DNA from: Oscarella lobularis
Taxonomy: Eukaryota; Porifera; Homoscleromorpha; Homosclerophorida; Oscarellidae
Direction: 5' to 3'
Length of the DNA stretch: 64,000 nt
Assembly: GCF_947507565.1 (NCBI RefSeq)
Contig: NC_089183.1
Span: 2,108,001-2,172,000 of the forward strand
Shown in pieces: positions 1 through 11,330 of this stretch (position 1 is the first letter of the stretch; each line of letters begins with the position of its first letter). Both the position numbers and the translations under genes were made by a program. The notes beneath the pieces were generated by a model that had not been told where the DNA came from, ran no database searches, and saw only the letters and a list, made by a program, of their open reading frames with translations.

Positions 1-411
1 GTTAGGCTGCCCTCAAGCACTGAAATAAGCCGCCGCTTTTCATTGCTCACTTGCAACCTAAACGTAAAGTTTTCTCATTACTTTCAGTTTTCTTAGTCAC
101 GGGTAATTTGTTTTGTGCAGGACGTACTTGTGTGGGTGGCATCGCACAAAGACTCGCCCGAGATAGACTCCTCACGCCTCATGAATCGAATGAGTCGTGG
201 AAGACCGCAGCCGTTTACGGACATAGACATGACAACTATCGTTATCTGAAGTTTTTGGAGGGGCAACGAATATCAATTTGGTTTGTGTGGTATGCCATGC
301 ATTTATCTAGGCAAACACTTTTTTAAGCTTCAGTGCTCTTTTAGACCGTCAAATCTGACAGTGATCCACATGGAAAAGAAGATGTGAAAGAAAATAAAAA
401 GTAATGTTCTT

Positions 412-1853
412 GTGTATGATAGTGTAGCTCAGTTTTCTGCTCTCAGCATTCTTCCAAATGAGTTTCCAAATTTGGAAAGCATAGTGAGACATCTGCAAAC
501 TCTCCTCCGAGACACGCCAACTGTAGATGACGATGGGATCATGGACTACACTGAAAGTAAACGTCTCTCCGTCCGTCGAGCATTTCTTTTGCAGGACGCT
601 CTTCTATTTGCGGCTCACAAAAAATTTGATCCAACTCGATATCCAACTGTAGTAGATTTTGAAATTGACTTAGTATTGTTTAAAACTCGTTTATGCAAGT
701 TACCTTTATTGGAGAAGGCGCAGTTGACACAGGAGGATGCCGCCGGGAATTCTGGCGTCTTGTCGCCGAACTGGCGAATGAAAAGTTGTTTTGGGGCAGT
801 GAACATGCTCGCGTTCCCAGACAAGATTCAGCGGCAGTCATTGTAAAAAACAACGATGCGTATCATGCTGTTATATATTAGCGTGTTTAAGGCGAAGCAC
901 TTCGAATCTCTGGGAAAGCTCATAGCGATGAGTCTTTCGCAAGACGGATCCGGTTTTCCTTTCCTTTCTGCAACGACGTACAAGTACATTGTTGGAGGAG
1001 ATATCTCCCGACTAAACCCGACAGACGAAGAAGTCCCCGACATTGAAATTAGGCAACTAGTTGCTCTGGTTAGAAATGCGTCTGCTGTTTAAGAAAAGTA
1101 AAACTTTCTGAAATAGATTGTTAATACTGACGACGAGAACACTCTCCGGAACGTTGTTAAGGAGGAGAGCGCAATTGACTTGATTGCAAAAGCAGGCTAC
1201 AACTGTCCACTTATCTCCATAACGATGGACAAAAAAAAGAACTTGATCAAATGCCTCAGGCTTTGGTCAGCGATTCTCTGTGTTAAAGCCGAATTAGACC
1301 AGCTTTGTACTGGGCTGAAAACGATGGGTGTTCTCGATATCATGAAAACACATTCAAAGCAAATAAAACGGTACTTTTGCTTGGGAAAGGAAAAGCTCAC
1401 GGCAGGTATAGCACTAAAATTTTGCGTAATTGCTTTAGAAGCACTGTTTTAGAAAAACTGTTAAAATTATTTGAAACAGTCGTGTACGTGGAAAAGGGAC
1501 ACAACGAAGAGCAATGGCAGAGCGAAACCGCGACGTACTTGATGTTTGAAAGATATCTTGACAATTGCGAAGGTAATCCGAAATAATAAATTTTACTTAC
1601 ACAAGAAACGTACTTCATAGATTTAACTGATGGATTCTGCTCCTTGGAAGAAGTGCTCGCGTTCTTTACTGGAGCTTCTAGAATTCCACCATTGGGCTTT
1701 GGAAAGACAGCGATGCTAAAGTTCTCAAACACGTCAATTCTGCCAACTGCCAACACGTGTTCTGTCGTTTTAACCTTGCCTTCACAACATCCGGATGATG
1801 CAACGTTTTTTGAAAAGCTCAATTTTGGACTGGCACACTTTGGCCAAATTTGA
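412..1853 (+). CDS. HECT-domain E3 ubiquitin ligase, C-terminal exons (possibly degraded)
   Basis: HECT ligases carry ubiquitin on a C-terminal-lobe cysteine and pass it to substrates. Successive segments match the HECT fold in order: a pre-HECT stretch (412-650), a core piece with GEGAVDTGG (about 699-842), KHFESLGKLIAMSL (about 882-1068), a helical part (1117-1405), YLMFERYLDNCE (1439-1572) and the C-lobe with TGASRIPPLGF and PTANTC, whose C is the likely catalytic cysteine (1606-1853). The introns 1069-1116 (48 nt) and 1573-1605 (33 nt) have GT-AG ends and matching phases. The junctions near 650-700, 842-882 and 1405-1439 do not keep phase with obvious splice sites, so either indels are present or the copy is decaying. 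The domain organisation resembles G2E3-like HECT proteins that are often multicopy in invertebrates. The 5' end is not found; an open stretch at 120-265 after a TTTGTGCAG acceptor could be an upstream exon. Confidence 0.7.
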
Positions 1854-1923
1854 TTTATCGGCCGCCTCACCTCATTGACACTACTGCAGTGATTACTTGT
1901 GTTGTGTTAGGATTGCGTTTCTT

Positions 1924-1959
1924 AGCTGCAATCACGCTTGTAGCTGCAATCACGCTTGT
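1924..1959. repeat. Direct repeat, 18 bp x 2
   Basis: The unit AGCTGCAATCACGCTTGT occurs twice back to back just after the HECT C-lobe exon. No function is evident. Confidence 0.8.
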
Positions 1960-2094
1960 AGCTTGTTTCTCGAATAAAAATTGCAAAATATCTTCTTTCT
2001 GTCGCTTTGGTACTGTACGTTTAAAAAAACGCAAATTAAGATTGGCAGAGGTTTTCATCTAGATAAGTTTTATGCGTCATTTTTAAAGCAATGG

Positions 2095-2245
2095 TCAAAA
2101 CAATAGCACGTCGAAGCAACAATAGCACTTTGAAGCAACAACAGTACTTCGAAGCAACAACAGTACTTCGAAGCAACAACAGTACTTCGAAGCAACAATA
2201 GCACTTCGAAGCAACAACAGTACTTCGAAGCAACAACAGTATAGC
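2095..2245. repeat. 19-bp tandem repeat array
   Basis: The motif GAAGCAACAACAGTACTTC and close variants recur at exactly 19-bp spacing: GAAG falls at 2113, 2132, 2151, 2170, 2189, 2208 and 2227. This is a minisatellite of about eight units. Open frames across it are a by-product of the repeat. Confidence 0.95.
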
Positions 2246-2249
2246 GGCC

Positions 2250-2870
2250 AACGAATGCCTTCCACCTGGCGTCATAGTGACCTCCAGAGCGTGCATGAAG
2301 ACTTTTGATCCACGATTGAACTGGCCGCAGACAGTCTTGCTGCTGCTGTGATAATCACCGGCCCTCTGCATTTCGCCTTCGGTTCTTATGTCCACAAGGT
2401 GGTGTGGAAGGATTCGTTTTTCAGCCAAATCCTTGTTGCGCTTACGTAAAGAACTTTTCAGAACTTACGTCACTTTGCGTTCGTCCACCTTCGCAGCTTT
2501 CCAGTAGCGCTGGAGTCGACAGGTCTTCGAAGGCGTGAGGAAGAGGACGAGATTTTTCTGTCGCAATTTGTCCCGCTTGTGAACGCTGCCACAAGCACCA
2601 AGTTATTGTGCCTTACGGGCAGAATTGATGCCGTTCTTCCGCGGTTTGTGGACAGTAAGTCGAACCGTGGCCGAAGGAATGCCCAGGAGATGGATCCTTC
2701 TGACCGACCTGTAAATAATCAGTAAACCTATGCTGCTTCATAGGTTATCACCAACCTTTTTGTCCTTGTCAAACGCTTCACAGCTGTAATAAAGCGTCTC
2801 CATTACGCCTTTCTTCATCTCATCAACCTTTCCCCCGTTCGATTTGATGGCATATTGGTAGTTAGAACTA
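2250..2870 (-). mobile_element. Degenerate transposase relic (Mutator-like type)
   Basis: Read on the minus strand, pieces of a transposase appear in several frames: AIKSNGGKVDEMKKGVMETL (about 2850-2790), then RHQFCP followed by TITWC and a W-Q-R-S-Q stretch (about 2645-2590), then LLESCEGGRTQ (about 2500-2470). These resemble the conserved FCP-x-G-x-x-SWC and C-x-x-G-R-T-Q-N segments of a transposase family common in invertebrates. Stops and frame changes separate the pieces, so it is not functional. The family assignment is from memory of the motifs. Confidence 0.5.
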
Positions 2871-2915
2871 AGGCTAAAAATAACGTACTTTACTAACTAA
2901 ATTATGTACGTACAG

Positions 2916-3027
2916 AGACAGATATGTCAAACTGTGCGAAATGCTAGGACGCGGTGGCTTTGGAGAAGAATACCATGCTATCATTATTTTTGGAGTGTAC
3001 GCCGCAAAAGCGATCGACATCGAATGA
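2916..3027 (+). pseudogene. Protein-kinase glycine-loop exon fragment
   Basis: After a TACTAAC branch-point-like motif (2891-2897) and a TACAG acceptor, the frame reads CEMLGRGGFGEEYHA and YAAKAIDIE, then stops. This matches the start of a protein kinase domain: a G-x-G-G-x-G loop and the VAIK lysine in YAAKAID. No further kinase subdomains follow in any frame, so it is a fragment or an orphan exon. It is unrelated to the kelch-kinase family further along. Confidence 0.45.
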
Positions 3028-3371
3028 AAATTCATATGAGCGGCAGAAAACACAGCTAGTCGATCGACTGCAAAAGCGGGGATAGCCGAACGATTTACGA
3101 GGAAACTCGTAGATCGTCTAAAATTCACAGACCGTATACGCTTACTTGAAAGTAAACAAGCAAAAAGCAAACAATGACAACAACAACGACGCTGCCGATC
3201 CACCGCCAAAAACCTAAACGAAGACGAGACAAGCGAGATTCGTCATCATTTGTATTCGTAAATACTGACTGTCCGTGGATTAAGGGAAAAGCTCGAAAGA
3301 GCATTCTACGCCGCTAGAACCGCATAGAGGAGAATCCCATCTTGAATAAGATTTTTCTCTCAATACCCTTG

Positions 3372-3700
3372 ATGGCCTATAGACGCCAGAAAAATCTGGC
3401 GAATTACCTCGTTCGGTTAAATATGTCCAACGAAGCAGTCCAACGACGACGTCTATCGATCTTCCGGCTCAAACGCAACCGTGCGGAGACGCACGATGCG
3501 CTGCTTGTCCGATGATACACCGGAGACGGACCGTCACAAGCTATTACTATCACAACAAATATCCGAGGGAGTACACACGGAGGACGAGGAACTTACCTGC
3601 TGATCCGAAAAGATTGTTTGCCTCCTTGAATGTCCCCATTGCAACAAGAAAAAGCAATATACGTCGGCTGACAATTGGACTCCGAATGCTTTCCCATTGA
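3372..3700 (+). mobile_element. Retroelement fragment (Penelope- or LINE-like)
   Basis: The translation contains PLMAYRRQKNLANYLVR, then after a frame change PCGDARCAACPMI and TVTSYYY. The order (I/L)-x-Y-R-R-x-K-N-L-x-x-x-L-V-R, then P-C-G-x-x-x-C-x-x-C, then T-x-T-S is typical of the segment after the reverse transcriptase in Penelope-like and some other retroelements, ahead of a GIY-YIG part. Only this segment is visible. A further open stretch at 3615-3860 contains CLLECPHCNKK but is not assigned. Confidence 0.45.
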
Positions 3701-4179
3701 CAACACCTAAGGGAACGAAAACAAAAATTACTCTTCGGCCATCAGAAAAACTTGGCCTTACCTTCTCGGATTTAAGATTGACTCCACTCGACCAAGTCCC
3801 CGCCGAATCAACAGTGCCTGAAACGCGACGCGCAATCCTCGAAAGAGAAAAGACGTAGATCGCGAAACTGGATACGATATTTCCAAAGGGATTCAATACC
3901 GAAAACAATCAGTTATATCTATACAGGGGTCAATCCTAACAGCGAGGCCTACCATACACAAAACGATGACAACGATGGACAACATTCCACGTGTCTCAAT
4001 TTGCCGAATTCAAGTGCCGTTGTAGTGCTTGTTTTAGGAATTGACAGTTGGGTGATTTTTCCTTCCTCTTCCCCTTGCGTGAAATCTTAGATAACCTGGT
4101 TTGTAAAGCGCGCTACCTTGTAGTAGAACGAACTTCTACTCTTTCTTTTCTTAACGAGCGGCGTCCTTCAGGCACATGT

Positions 4180-4360
4180 CTGAAAATCGAATGAGTAATT
4201 AATAGCCTACTTCTCAAGCAACGTAGAAGCTGTCAGGCTAAACCATTTTAATTAGAAGGTAACTAGAAAAGGTTGAAATACTATAATACTAGCTGGTAAT
4301 ACTATTGGCGCCACAGATTCCTGGTTTGTGTTCATCCGGGATTTCTTTTTCTTCAAGGTT
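4180..4360 (+). repeat. Dispersed repeat family R1, copy 1
   Basis: The stretch from GTCTGAAAATCGAATG to CAGATTCCTGGTTTGTG and the CATCCGGGAT that follows is shared, in the same order, with 9765-9900. See the copies at 9765-10344 and 35140-35650. It is a mobile or duplicated non-coding repeat with unknown ends. Confidence 0.7.
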
Positions 4361-4488
4361 GGACCATAGATGGTTGGACAGCGTTGTGCGGCACAAGCAT
4401 TTTACTGCACATAAGAATAGCGCTTGTCTGGAGCGTGAATATGTTCACAGGATGTTCGAAACAGACACCCGGATAAACCGAACTTACG

Positions 4489-4983
4489 ATGTTCAAGCAG
4501 ATCTGCGCCGAATTGACCTTGGAGCCTTACCCTCGCAATTGCTACGGCTACTATAGAGAAGTTCATCGCACCAAATCCTCAGACGAGTCAGCAGAAGGAG
4601 CTCGCGGAGCAAGCACGCACATCTACTACGCTCTATGCAACGCCAACCGATCGCTTTTTCACAAAGTCGACGCAGACGAAATGTATCACTTCTATCTTGG
4701 CTCGCCTATCGTCGTAGTAGAATTGGACGCAGAGGAGAGCGATCACGCGAGAAGCACCATTGTTGGCTCTGACGTCATTTCCGGTCAGCGGCCTTTTCAC
4801 GTGGTGAAGAAGGGAACGTGGTTCGGAGCATATCTTCTCAGGGATGACGCGTGGGCGTTATGCGGTTTGACAGTTGCGCCGGCTTTTGTCACAAAAGGAT
4901 TTGTGGCTGGAAACAGGAAGGATTTGTTGGAGGAGTATCCTAAAGCAGAAGAGGTCATACTCAAACTAACTGAGAGTGGGTGA
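4489..4983 (+). CDS. Cupin-superfamily protein (DUF985 / YML079w-like)
   Basis: Single-exon ORF of 164 residues that starts at ATG 4489. It matches the DUF985 (cupin_5) family: an N-terminal helix with LEPYPRNCYGYYREVHR, ALCNANRSLFHKVDADEMYHFYLGSP, a FHVVKKGTWFGAYLL strand and CGLTVAPAF. The family forms a double-stranded beta-helix resembling sugar-nucleotide epimerases and auxin-binding proteins, but its substrate is generally unknown. The HKVDADEMYHFY stretch lines the usual cupin pocket. The length fits the family, so the gene looks complete. A second, broken copy lies at 24040-24544. Confidence 0.9.
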   Translation: MFKQICAELTLEPYPRNCYGYYREVHRTKSSDESAEGARGASTHIYYALCNANRSLFHKVDADEMYHFYLGSPIVVVELDAEESDHARSTIVGSDVISGQRPFHVVKKGTWFGAYLLRDDAWALCGLTVAPAFVTKGFVAGNRKDLLEEYPKAEEVILKLTESG

Positions 4984-5613
4984 GTGATTCAGTGAGCTAG
5001 TAGGATGGGCTTTTTTTCATGAGCTGAAATGCACCTGTGCACTACTACTGCATGCTTTTCTTGGTTGGCCCAATCAGAGTGAAAAACCAGCAATACGATT
5101 TTAACTGGAGCATGCGTTTTCCAAGGCAGGTAGGTTATACAGATCTAATCTAATTAATCACCTCTAAGAGTTCCTGCACATTTGATTTTTTGGTTACCCT
5201 TGCGGAGTGCAAGCCGCATAAGAAAACCGCGCCCATTTTTCTGCATATGATTCGCTCGTTTTTTCACCGAAAGATTCTAGGTGGGTGGGTATATGAATTC
5301 GAGTTCCCGTAATATAAGCCAAAGCCTAACAGCCTCAGCCAGGAGGCTCTCTGCATGCCAAGTGCCCATGTGCTGTTACCTTTCTGTGTGTACATTCCTC
5401 GCGTTTGCTTTTGCCCGTATCAATTCGCGCTGAATCGCTGCGATCGCCAATTTCCATTCGGAAGCATTCTCATAAAAACTGACCCTATCGTGTGCTGTGA
5501 AGGGGGCCCCTCAGTCGTTGTCACCGCAGCGTCAACTCATATTGTCGCCCAAAGGAGCGAGACGACTCAGACGAGAGACTCGTCTTCCGACGATGCGCGC
5601 GCGCTAGACACGA
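4984..5613. other. Intergenic region without recognisable gene
   Basis: This stretch holds the 3' flank of the cupin gene and the 5' flank of the F-box/FIST gene. It is AT-rich up to about 5340 and then becomes CpG-rich. No conserved coding segment was recognised. Confidence 0.5.
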
Positions 5614-6829
5614 TGACTTCCTCCGCTTCTGCATCGCCTCTCGACCTTCCCGTCGTCCTCTACGAAGTTTTCCGTCATTGTAACGCTCGCCAGAGCGAGT
5701 TGCGTCAATCGCCTATAGCGCGAAACGGCTCGACGCGTGACGTCAAACGCACTTTACTGCGCGTTCGACGTACGCCGAATGCCTTCTCGACGTCGCTTCT
5801 CACATCGACACGCTCCAACGCGCACCAACAGCTCTCCTACTATTCATTTCGCAGGACGACGATGACGATGACGTAGACGTAGTGACGTCAATTTGCCGCA
5901 GAATACCATCAAATTGCGTAGCAATATTCTGCCACAACCAAGACGTTGGCGTCATCGGCAAAGACGGACGCGTTTTCAAATCGGACGATAAACAACCGGT
6001 CGTCGTGACGACGCTCGTCATTCCTCAATTAAGTAATATGTCCGTTCAACTGCTCGGCTTGAACGGAATGGAGAGTCCGAAAAAGTTCACCGAGAACGCG
6101 ATTCGCAGTCTCTTTGCTAGTAGAAATGTCGACCGTAGCCGCCGGCCCAAGCAGGAACTCGTGAATTTATTCCCCGGCGGCGTCATCGATTACCAGTCTT
6201 CACGTCTCTTTCTCTGCTTGACGTCCAGCGAAAGTCAATTCTTACCCGGTAGCAGTCAGCCGTTCTATCGCGGACTTCTTCGTTGTCGTCGTCGTCGTCA
6301 TGGTATCGCACTAACTGGCGCTCTCGTCGGCGGTACGGTCATAGGGGGTATTCGCTGCTACGTCGGTGCGACACAGATTCCTTATCCTAATTCGGCTCTT
6401 CTTGGATTGGCACTCGGAGGAGTCGGTTTTCGGCCCGCTACCGTGGTGTCAAGTGACGTTCGAGACGTTCGAGACTTGATGGCGAAAGTTCGTCGAGATT
6501 TGGGTGGTGGCGCGTCGACGCTGCGATCCGCCGCGTGTTTTGCGTGTATTTGCGTCGGGCGACGAGGCGACGTCGTACCCGGATCGTCGTCGGATCCTTT
6601 GCACTCGATGCGAGCGCTCTTTCCCGGCGTTCCTGTCGTCGGTTTTTTGGGCAATGGGGAGGTTGGCGAATTGGGTGCCTGCGGTTGTGAGAATGAGGCT
6701 GGCGCGGGTGGCGACGACGACGACGACGACGATCAAGGAGATCACAAGCACCCTGAGAAGCGCAAGCGTCTTGAAACGTTTCAGCATGATTTCACGTTTG
6801 CTTTCGGATTTCTGACGTTACCCAGCTAA
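5614..6829 (+). CDS. FBXO22-like: F-box / FIST-domain protein, FBXO22-like
   Basis: FBXO22 is an SCF (SKP1-CUL1) substrate receptor with an N-terminal F-box and C-terminal FIST domains. ATG 5614 opens an F-box-like start (LDLPVVLYEVF). The continuing helix LARASCVNR and RETARR lie in another frame. From about 5745 a clean frame runs to the stop at 6829 with FIST_N (APTALLLFISQ, VGVIGKDGRVF) and FIST_C ending in DPLHSMRALFPGVPVVGFLG and NGEVGE, the family signature. The tail carries a GGDDDDDDD acidic run. The frame change between the F-box and FIST parts, with an in-frame TAG near 5714 and a TGA near 5740, could be a short intron, sequence errors or real damage. The FIST part is one intact exon. 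Confidence 0.75.
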
Positions 6830-7142
6830 GTTTATTGTCCTTCTGATGGCGTAGCACCAGCTGGTGTACTTTTAGGACGTTAAGTGGCTTAGAGGCAACG
6901 TGCAGTGATTTCCTCGCGAGGGAATATCTGGAGTCGACACCGAGTTATGTGAGAGCATATAATTCAATTTCTCTTTTTCGCCTACCACTAGAAGAAGACG
7001 TGCAGCTTTATGGTAAGTTTGTTCTAGACGAAAACCCGTCCGCGCATTAAGTAACATAATTAATTAACAAAACATCATATTATCTTACGAAACGAGATTA
7101 TCAAACACAAAAATGCTATTCTTTTGGTCGCTCTCGTCCGGC

Positions 7143-9577
7143 TCAGTCTTCTTTGTGCACCGGACATGCCTTCATTACTGCGTCAAACTGGTCTTCCAAC
7201 TCCGCTGGAATTGAGAGCCGAGAAACCACATCGGCACCGATTTCTTTTCTCAGAAGGCACAAAGGACACAACCCGGTTTCGGCGAAATAGTTCTGAGCAT
7301 CAAAGTCGCTGCAAAAGTATGCCAGATGGTTCAAGCCAAAAGCAGAGACAGCGGCGAATTCAGAGCAGTTGCAAATAATCACCAAAGGCACAAGTGTCGT
7401 GTAATAATAGCACTGAAGATAATTGAGTTCCGCTTGAGTTGTGCGTTCAAAAAAGCCTCTTTTATAGTCGCTGTTTCCGAACACCTTAGCAACCAGAGCA
7501 TCTTTGCTTTCGACATCGTTAGGCCAGATTGAGTCCAGATCGTCGTTGACAATAAGGAGTGCAGCCAAATACGCAGTCGCGATACGCATTCTCTCGGTTG
7601 GCGGCGAACACGACGCCGCATCAACAATAGCCTTGATGACTTTTCGCGAGCACACTGTATGCGCCAAGGCGCGAATTTCAGCAATGTAAGACAGGAATTC
7701 AACAGCAGCGCAGTAACTCGTCTTACCCCGACCCTCATGAAAATAAAGATACGAGCCTCTTAGGGCCACTTCTGCCAAATTGTCCACAGCTTCAGGAACT
7801 TTGACAAAATCTTGGAACAGACTCGGCAGCCCAGAGCACAGTGAACAAAGAGCCAGAATAGAAGAAGAAGCTTCGAAAAGATAGTTGGTCTTATATAGCA
7901 TTCTTTCAATATCAGTATCAGAATAGAAATTGACGACATCGCTTAGGCGAACGCACAATTTAGAAAGATTGCCTTTATTTTTAGCCAAGTGTTGACGAGC
8001 GATTGCCGGCATATTTTCGAACAATCTTCTTAGCGTGCTGTACTTAATATACGAGTCGTCCGGAAGATTGCTCAAGAATGCCACAGCCAAATGCAAAAGA
8101 AGAGGTTGTAAACAAATAAACGACGAGAAATGATAAACACTTGACACTAGGGCTTGAACAAAACAGTTCATATCTTTCCTACGATGAATCGCGGAACTGT
8201 CTGAAAATTCCCGAAGCAGAGGGAAAATCCTTGGATGAAGAAATTTCCGAAAAAAATATTCTAGCAGACCACAAGCATGGTGGCCTAAAACAAGCGGCTT
8301 TTTGTTTTCCTCAATATCCCAATCCATTTCTCTGAACAAGCCGGCGAAAAACTGAGCGATGACCTCTGCTATCTTAAAATCCTTTTCAGTCTGCATGCGA
8401 AGCAGTCCCGCGTAAAGCATTGACGAGACTGGAGAGGGAATCGCCTCGCCGGGGTCGCCGCGCCGCAATACTTTTGCGTCATAAAGAGTAACAACATCAG
8501 AAAAAGCAGCGTAATTTCTCAAAGAGTGCTTGCTGCAATAATCATGAACGTTCTCCCCAGTCGAAATTTGACAGTTCTCAGCGCCAAGATCATATCGATT
8601 ATTACGTTTATCCATATTCTCAAGAAATTTGAGTTGGCTAAATCGATTAGTAGCTCTTAGAACGTCGCATATGCAATCCAGGCGGAGAGTGTCTGAGCAT
8701 TCAAGGTGAGTAAGTGAAGAAGAACAGGTTAGAATATCGTAAAGAGCCTGCTTCACGCTTGCTTTTTCTGTATGCCTGCCACCGCACCAAGACACATAGG
8801 AGAGATCAACACTGCTCAAAAAACCAAGTTTAGTAAAAAAATCCGATATTTTAGAATGTAGCGCCGCAGTGAATTCCGATTCCGTGACAGGGACGAAGTT
8901 TAACGAATTGAGGCCGAGATGTTTGAGACGAACACATGCAAGACAGTCAGCCGTGGAGAACACTTCCAAAAGGCTAACAGGAATTCCAGAAATGCATAGG
9001 TGCTCCAGTAGAGGTAGACTCGATACAAAAATACGCAGCTCTTCAAGAGAAACGGACGTGAATCCAATGTCCAAATGCCTTAGATTTGAAAAATGTGGAA
9101 GTTCGACTAATCCAATTTCGCCAATGACATGACGAGCACAGAAGCTCGTCAATGACGTCATGCACTGGTCCTCGACGATTTTCAAAAAAGGAGTCGACAG
9201 ATCCGCCCAACACGGACTGAACGATACGTCAATGCTCGTCACGTTGACCAATTCTGCTATTTTGTCGACGAATGCGTTTGGATCGACGTCAATACAGTAG
9301 AGAGGCAATGCAGTCAAACGAATGCGATTTCGATCGAGTAGAATATTGAGGACGCCTGCTGTTAGCTTTCCACGTCGAGCCAGTCCGTCGATATAATGCG
9401 GTTGGCGATAGGCGAAGGCAAGCTGACTGAACACGTGGGGTCCCCCAGAAGAATCTCGGCGACAGAGGGCAAGGGAGACGCTGGTATGTCACCCAGTGAA
9501 GACAAATGCGGAACGAAGAACGTTTCGCACAGACTTTGGACGGCCCAATCGGACAGCGTTTCGAGATGAACGTCCAT
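7143..9577 (-). CDS. ZYG11B/ZER1-like CUL2 substrate receptor (one frame break)
   Basis: ZYG11/ZER1 proteins are CUL2 ligase receptors that recognise glycine N-degrons. The 763-residue open frame (9434-7143) has leucine-rich repeats (for example LRHLDIGFTSVSLEELRIF, LLEHLCISGIPVS, LKHLGLNSLNFV) followed by a long ARM-like helical region with YFHEGRGKTSYCAAVEFLSY and the family-typical end ETGLCPLC. The true N-terminus lies in another frame: ATG 9577 starts MDVHLETLSDWAVQSL and continues through LPSPIANRIISTDWLDVE. It meets LTAGVLNILLDRNRIRLT only after a one-base shift near 9370. No GT-AG intron fits there, so a one-base error or mutation is likely. With the shift resolved the protein is about 810 residues, near the family size, and apparently intronless. 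Confidence 0.85.
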
Positions 9578-9764
9578 GTCGAGTCTAATCCGGGTTTGTG
9601 AGAGCCGACTCGATCACGTGCCAAGCTCCTACCCAACGCGACGGATTTTTTGCTCTCTGTACAGCAGGAGGAATGACGGTGAGCGTTTTCTCGGCTCCAT
9701 TTGTACATCAAAAGCCTCTTTGAAATAAGGAGTGACAAAATTGAATTTATCGAATTTTACGACA

Positions 9765-10344
9765 TCGGTCTGAAAATCGAATGGGGAAATTTGGATGAGG
9801 AAGAAGTACCTCTCAAGCAACAGAGAAGCTATCAAACTAACTACTTTAATTGGAAGGAAACAGATTCCTGGTTTGTGGTCATCCGGGATCCCTTTTTTGC
9901 TTCTGGTGAAACAATTCGTGGGCATGCATCTCGGGTTAGCGAAGCCATCCTTCGTCCTAGACGAGCGAAATCTTTTTTTCTACATGACAGGTAGGTATAG
10001 GCGTCGATCCGACCCGTTTTCACGGCCCAGAATGGTTTTCTCGTCACTCGATCGATCGCTTCGCCACAACTGAGAAACGACCGATGTTCTATGAAACGGT
10101 ACCGCGCAGTTCCTTTACTCGCGAGAATGTCATGGAGCTGTCTAGAAGAAATGCTTTTAGTGGCGGCGTCTATAGCTCCTCGTTCGAAATGACTGTCGAA
10201 TTCATCGGAAGCCGGCCCCTCGATCGCGAGTCGCCTGATAGCGCAGGTAATCAGCTTTGTTTTTTCTAGGGATCCATATGCGAAGCCCAATTCAGCCTGT
10301 GACGCGGTCAGTTGTGGTCTAACATATAGGCCGCGCTTTCTCAA
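9765..10344. repeat. Dispersed repeat family R1, longest copy
   Basis: The left part (9765-9900) matches 4180-4360. The remainder, read on the minus strand, matches 35140-35650, including CGACTCGCGATCGAGG, GCGAGTAAAGGAACTG and AAAACGGGTCGGATC. The minus-strand open frame of 167 codons across it is broken in the sister copy, so it is treated as repeat and not as a gene. Confidence 0.75.
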
Positions 10345-10548
10345 CCGCCTGTTGTATTTGATCGCTTCTTATCCCGCACCTGCGGCATCGGTTTTGCGCC
10401 AAGTGGTCCTATTATATATTTATTTTTCCGTCCATCGCTCACCACCACTTCAGAAGATCTTTTTGTTTTCTACATGTATGTCTTTCTCGCCTAGTAGCTA
10501 CAACTGCCGCCATCTTGCTTTGCTTGATTCTTCTTAGCTGACGCGTAT

Positions 10549-10774
10549 TCAGTAACAGAGCGAAGTCAACCTTTCGTATTTCTCTACCAAGCGTTCTAAA
10601 TGATCCCTGGTCAGCCCGTACTTTGGATTTCTTCGGATGATAGGCCTGTACGGTCTTTCCAACTCCTCAAAAAAATTTCTTGAGATACTCCTCCTGCTGT
10701 ATTTCTTTACTGTACTTCTTCAGCAGACAGTGCACGGCACCTTTAGCTAATTCTTGACTAAAGGTTCCCCTTAT
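10549..10774 (-). CDS. Terminal exon of an unidentified minus-strand gene (one frame break)
   Basis: After a TTGTTTCTTGCAG acceptor the minus strand reads QELAKGAVHCLLKKYSKEIQ and YLKKFF, and, after a one-base slip in a run of seven T (seven A on the plus strand), EELERPYRPIIRRNPKYGL and HLERLVEKYERLTSLCY before a stop at 10549-10551. The charged, helical composition looks protein-coding. It could be the last exon of the Roco gene upstream, but the donor at 11330 leaves the wrong phase for a direct join. A missing exon or a separate gene is possible. No family was recognised. Confidence 0.45.
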
Positions 10775-11330
10775 CTGCAAGAAACAACCCTAAGGTGTCA
10801 GATTTGTGACCCATTCGTGTACAGTGCCACTCGTTCGCTCAAAACGTGCGGGACGTGTACTGTAGCTCTAAATTATTGCGTGAAGTCAAGCTGAGTTGGA
10901 GGGATCGAGGGAGAGGCGAATCATTACGGCGTTCTCGTTGTCAAGCAAACCACAGCTTTCCATCAACTAGTGTTACCGCTTTTATAACGTTAGAATAACG
11001 ATAAAAGAGAGCACAGTAAAAGGATAAAAATACCAAGGAGTCAGGAAACCTATCCTCCCTCTGTTCTAAATGAAAAAGTCTAACTAATAAGTTGAACAAG
11101 AAATGAAGACATCGTGAGACGACTAAACCATACTAATAGAAAAAAGGTTGAGTAGACGAACAGTAATAAACGAATATCATATTTGAGACGATGAATCAGA
11201 GAGTGCCATTGTGGCTGCCATACTATAATAATATGTGCGCAATTGATGACTCTAATACGCAAAGAGTCAGTGTGAGCCTAAAAGGAGTGCTAAGATACTT
11301 AGCAAGCACGCAACACAACAGGAAACTTAC

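Noticed and set aside
2036-2428. Minus-strand frame with Cys/Leu-rich repeats
   Set aside because: It is the translation of the 19-bp tandem repeat.
9841-10344. 167-codon minus-strand open frame
   Set aside because: It coincides with repeat family R1, and the sister copy at 35140-35650 is not open in this frame.
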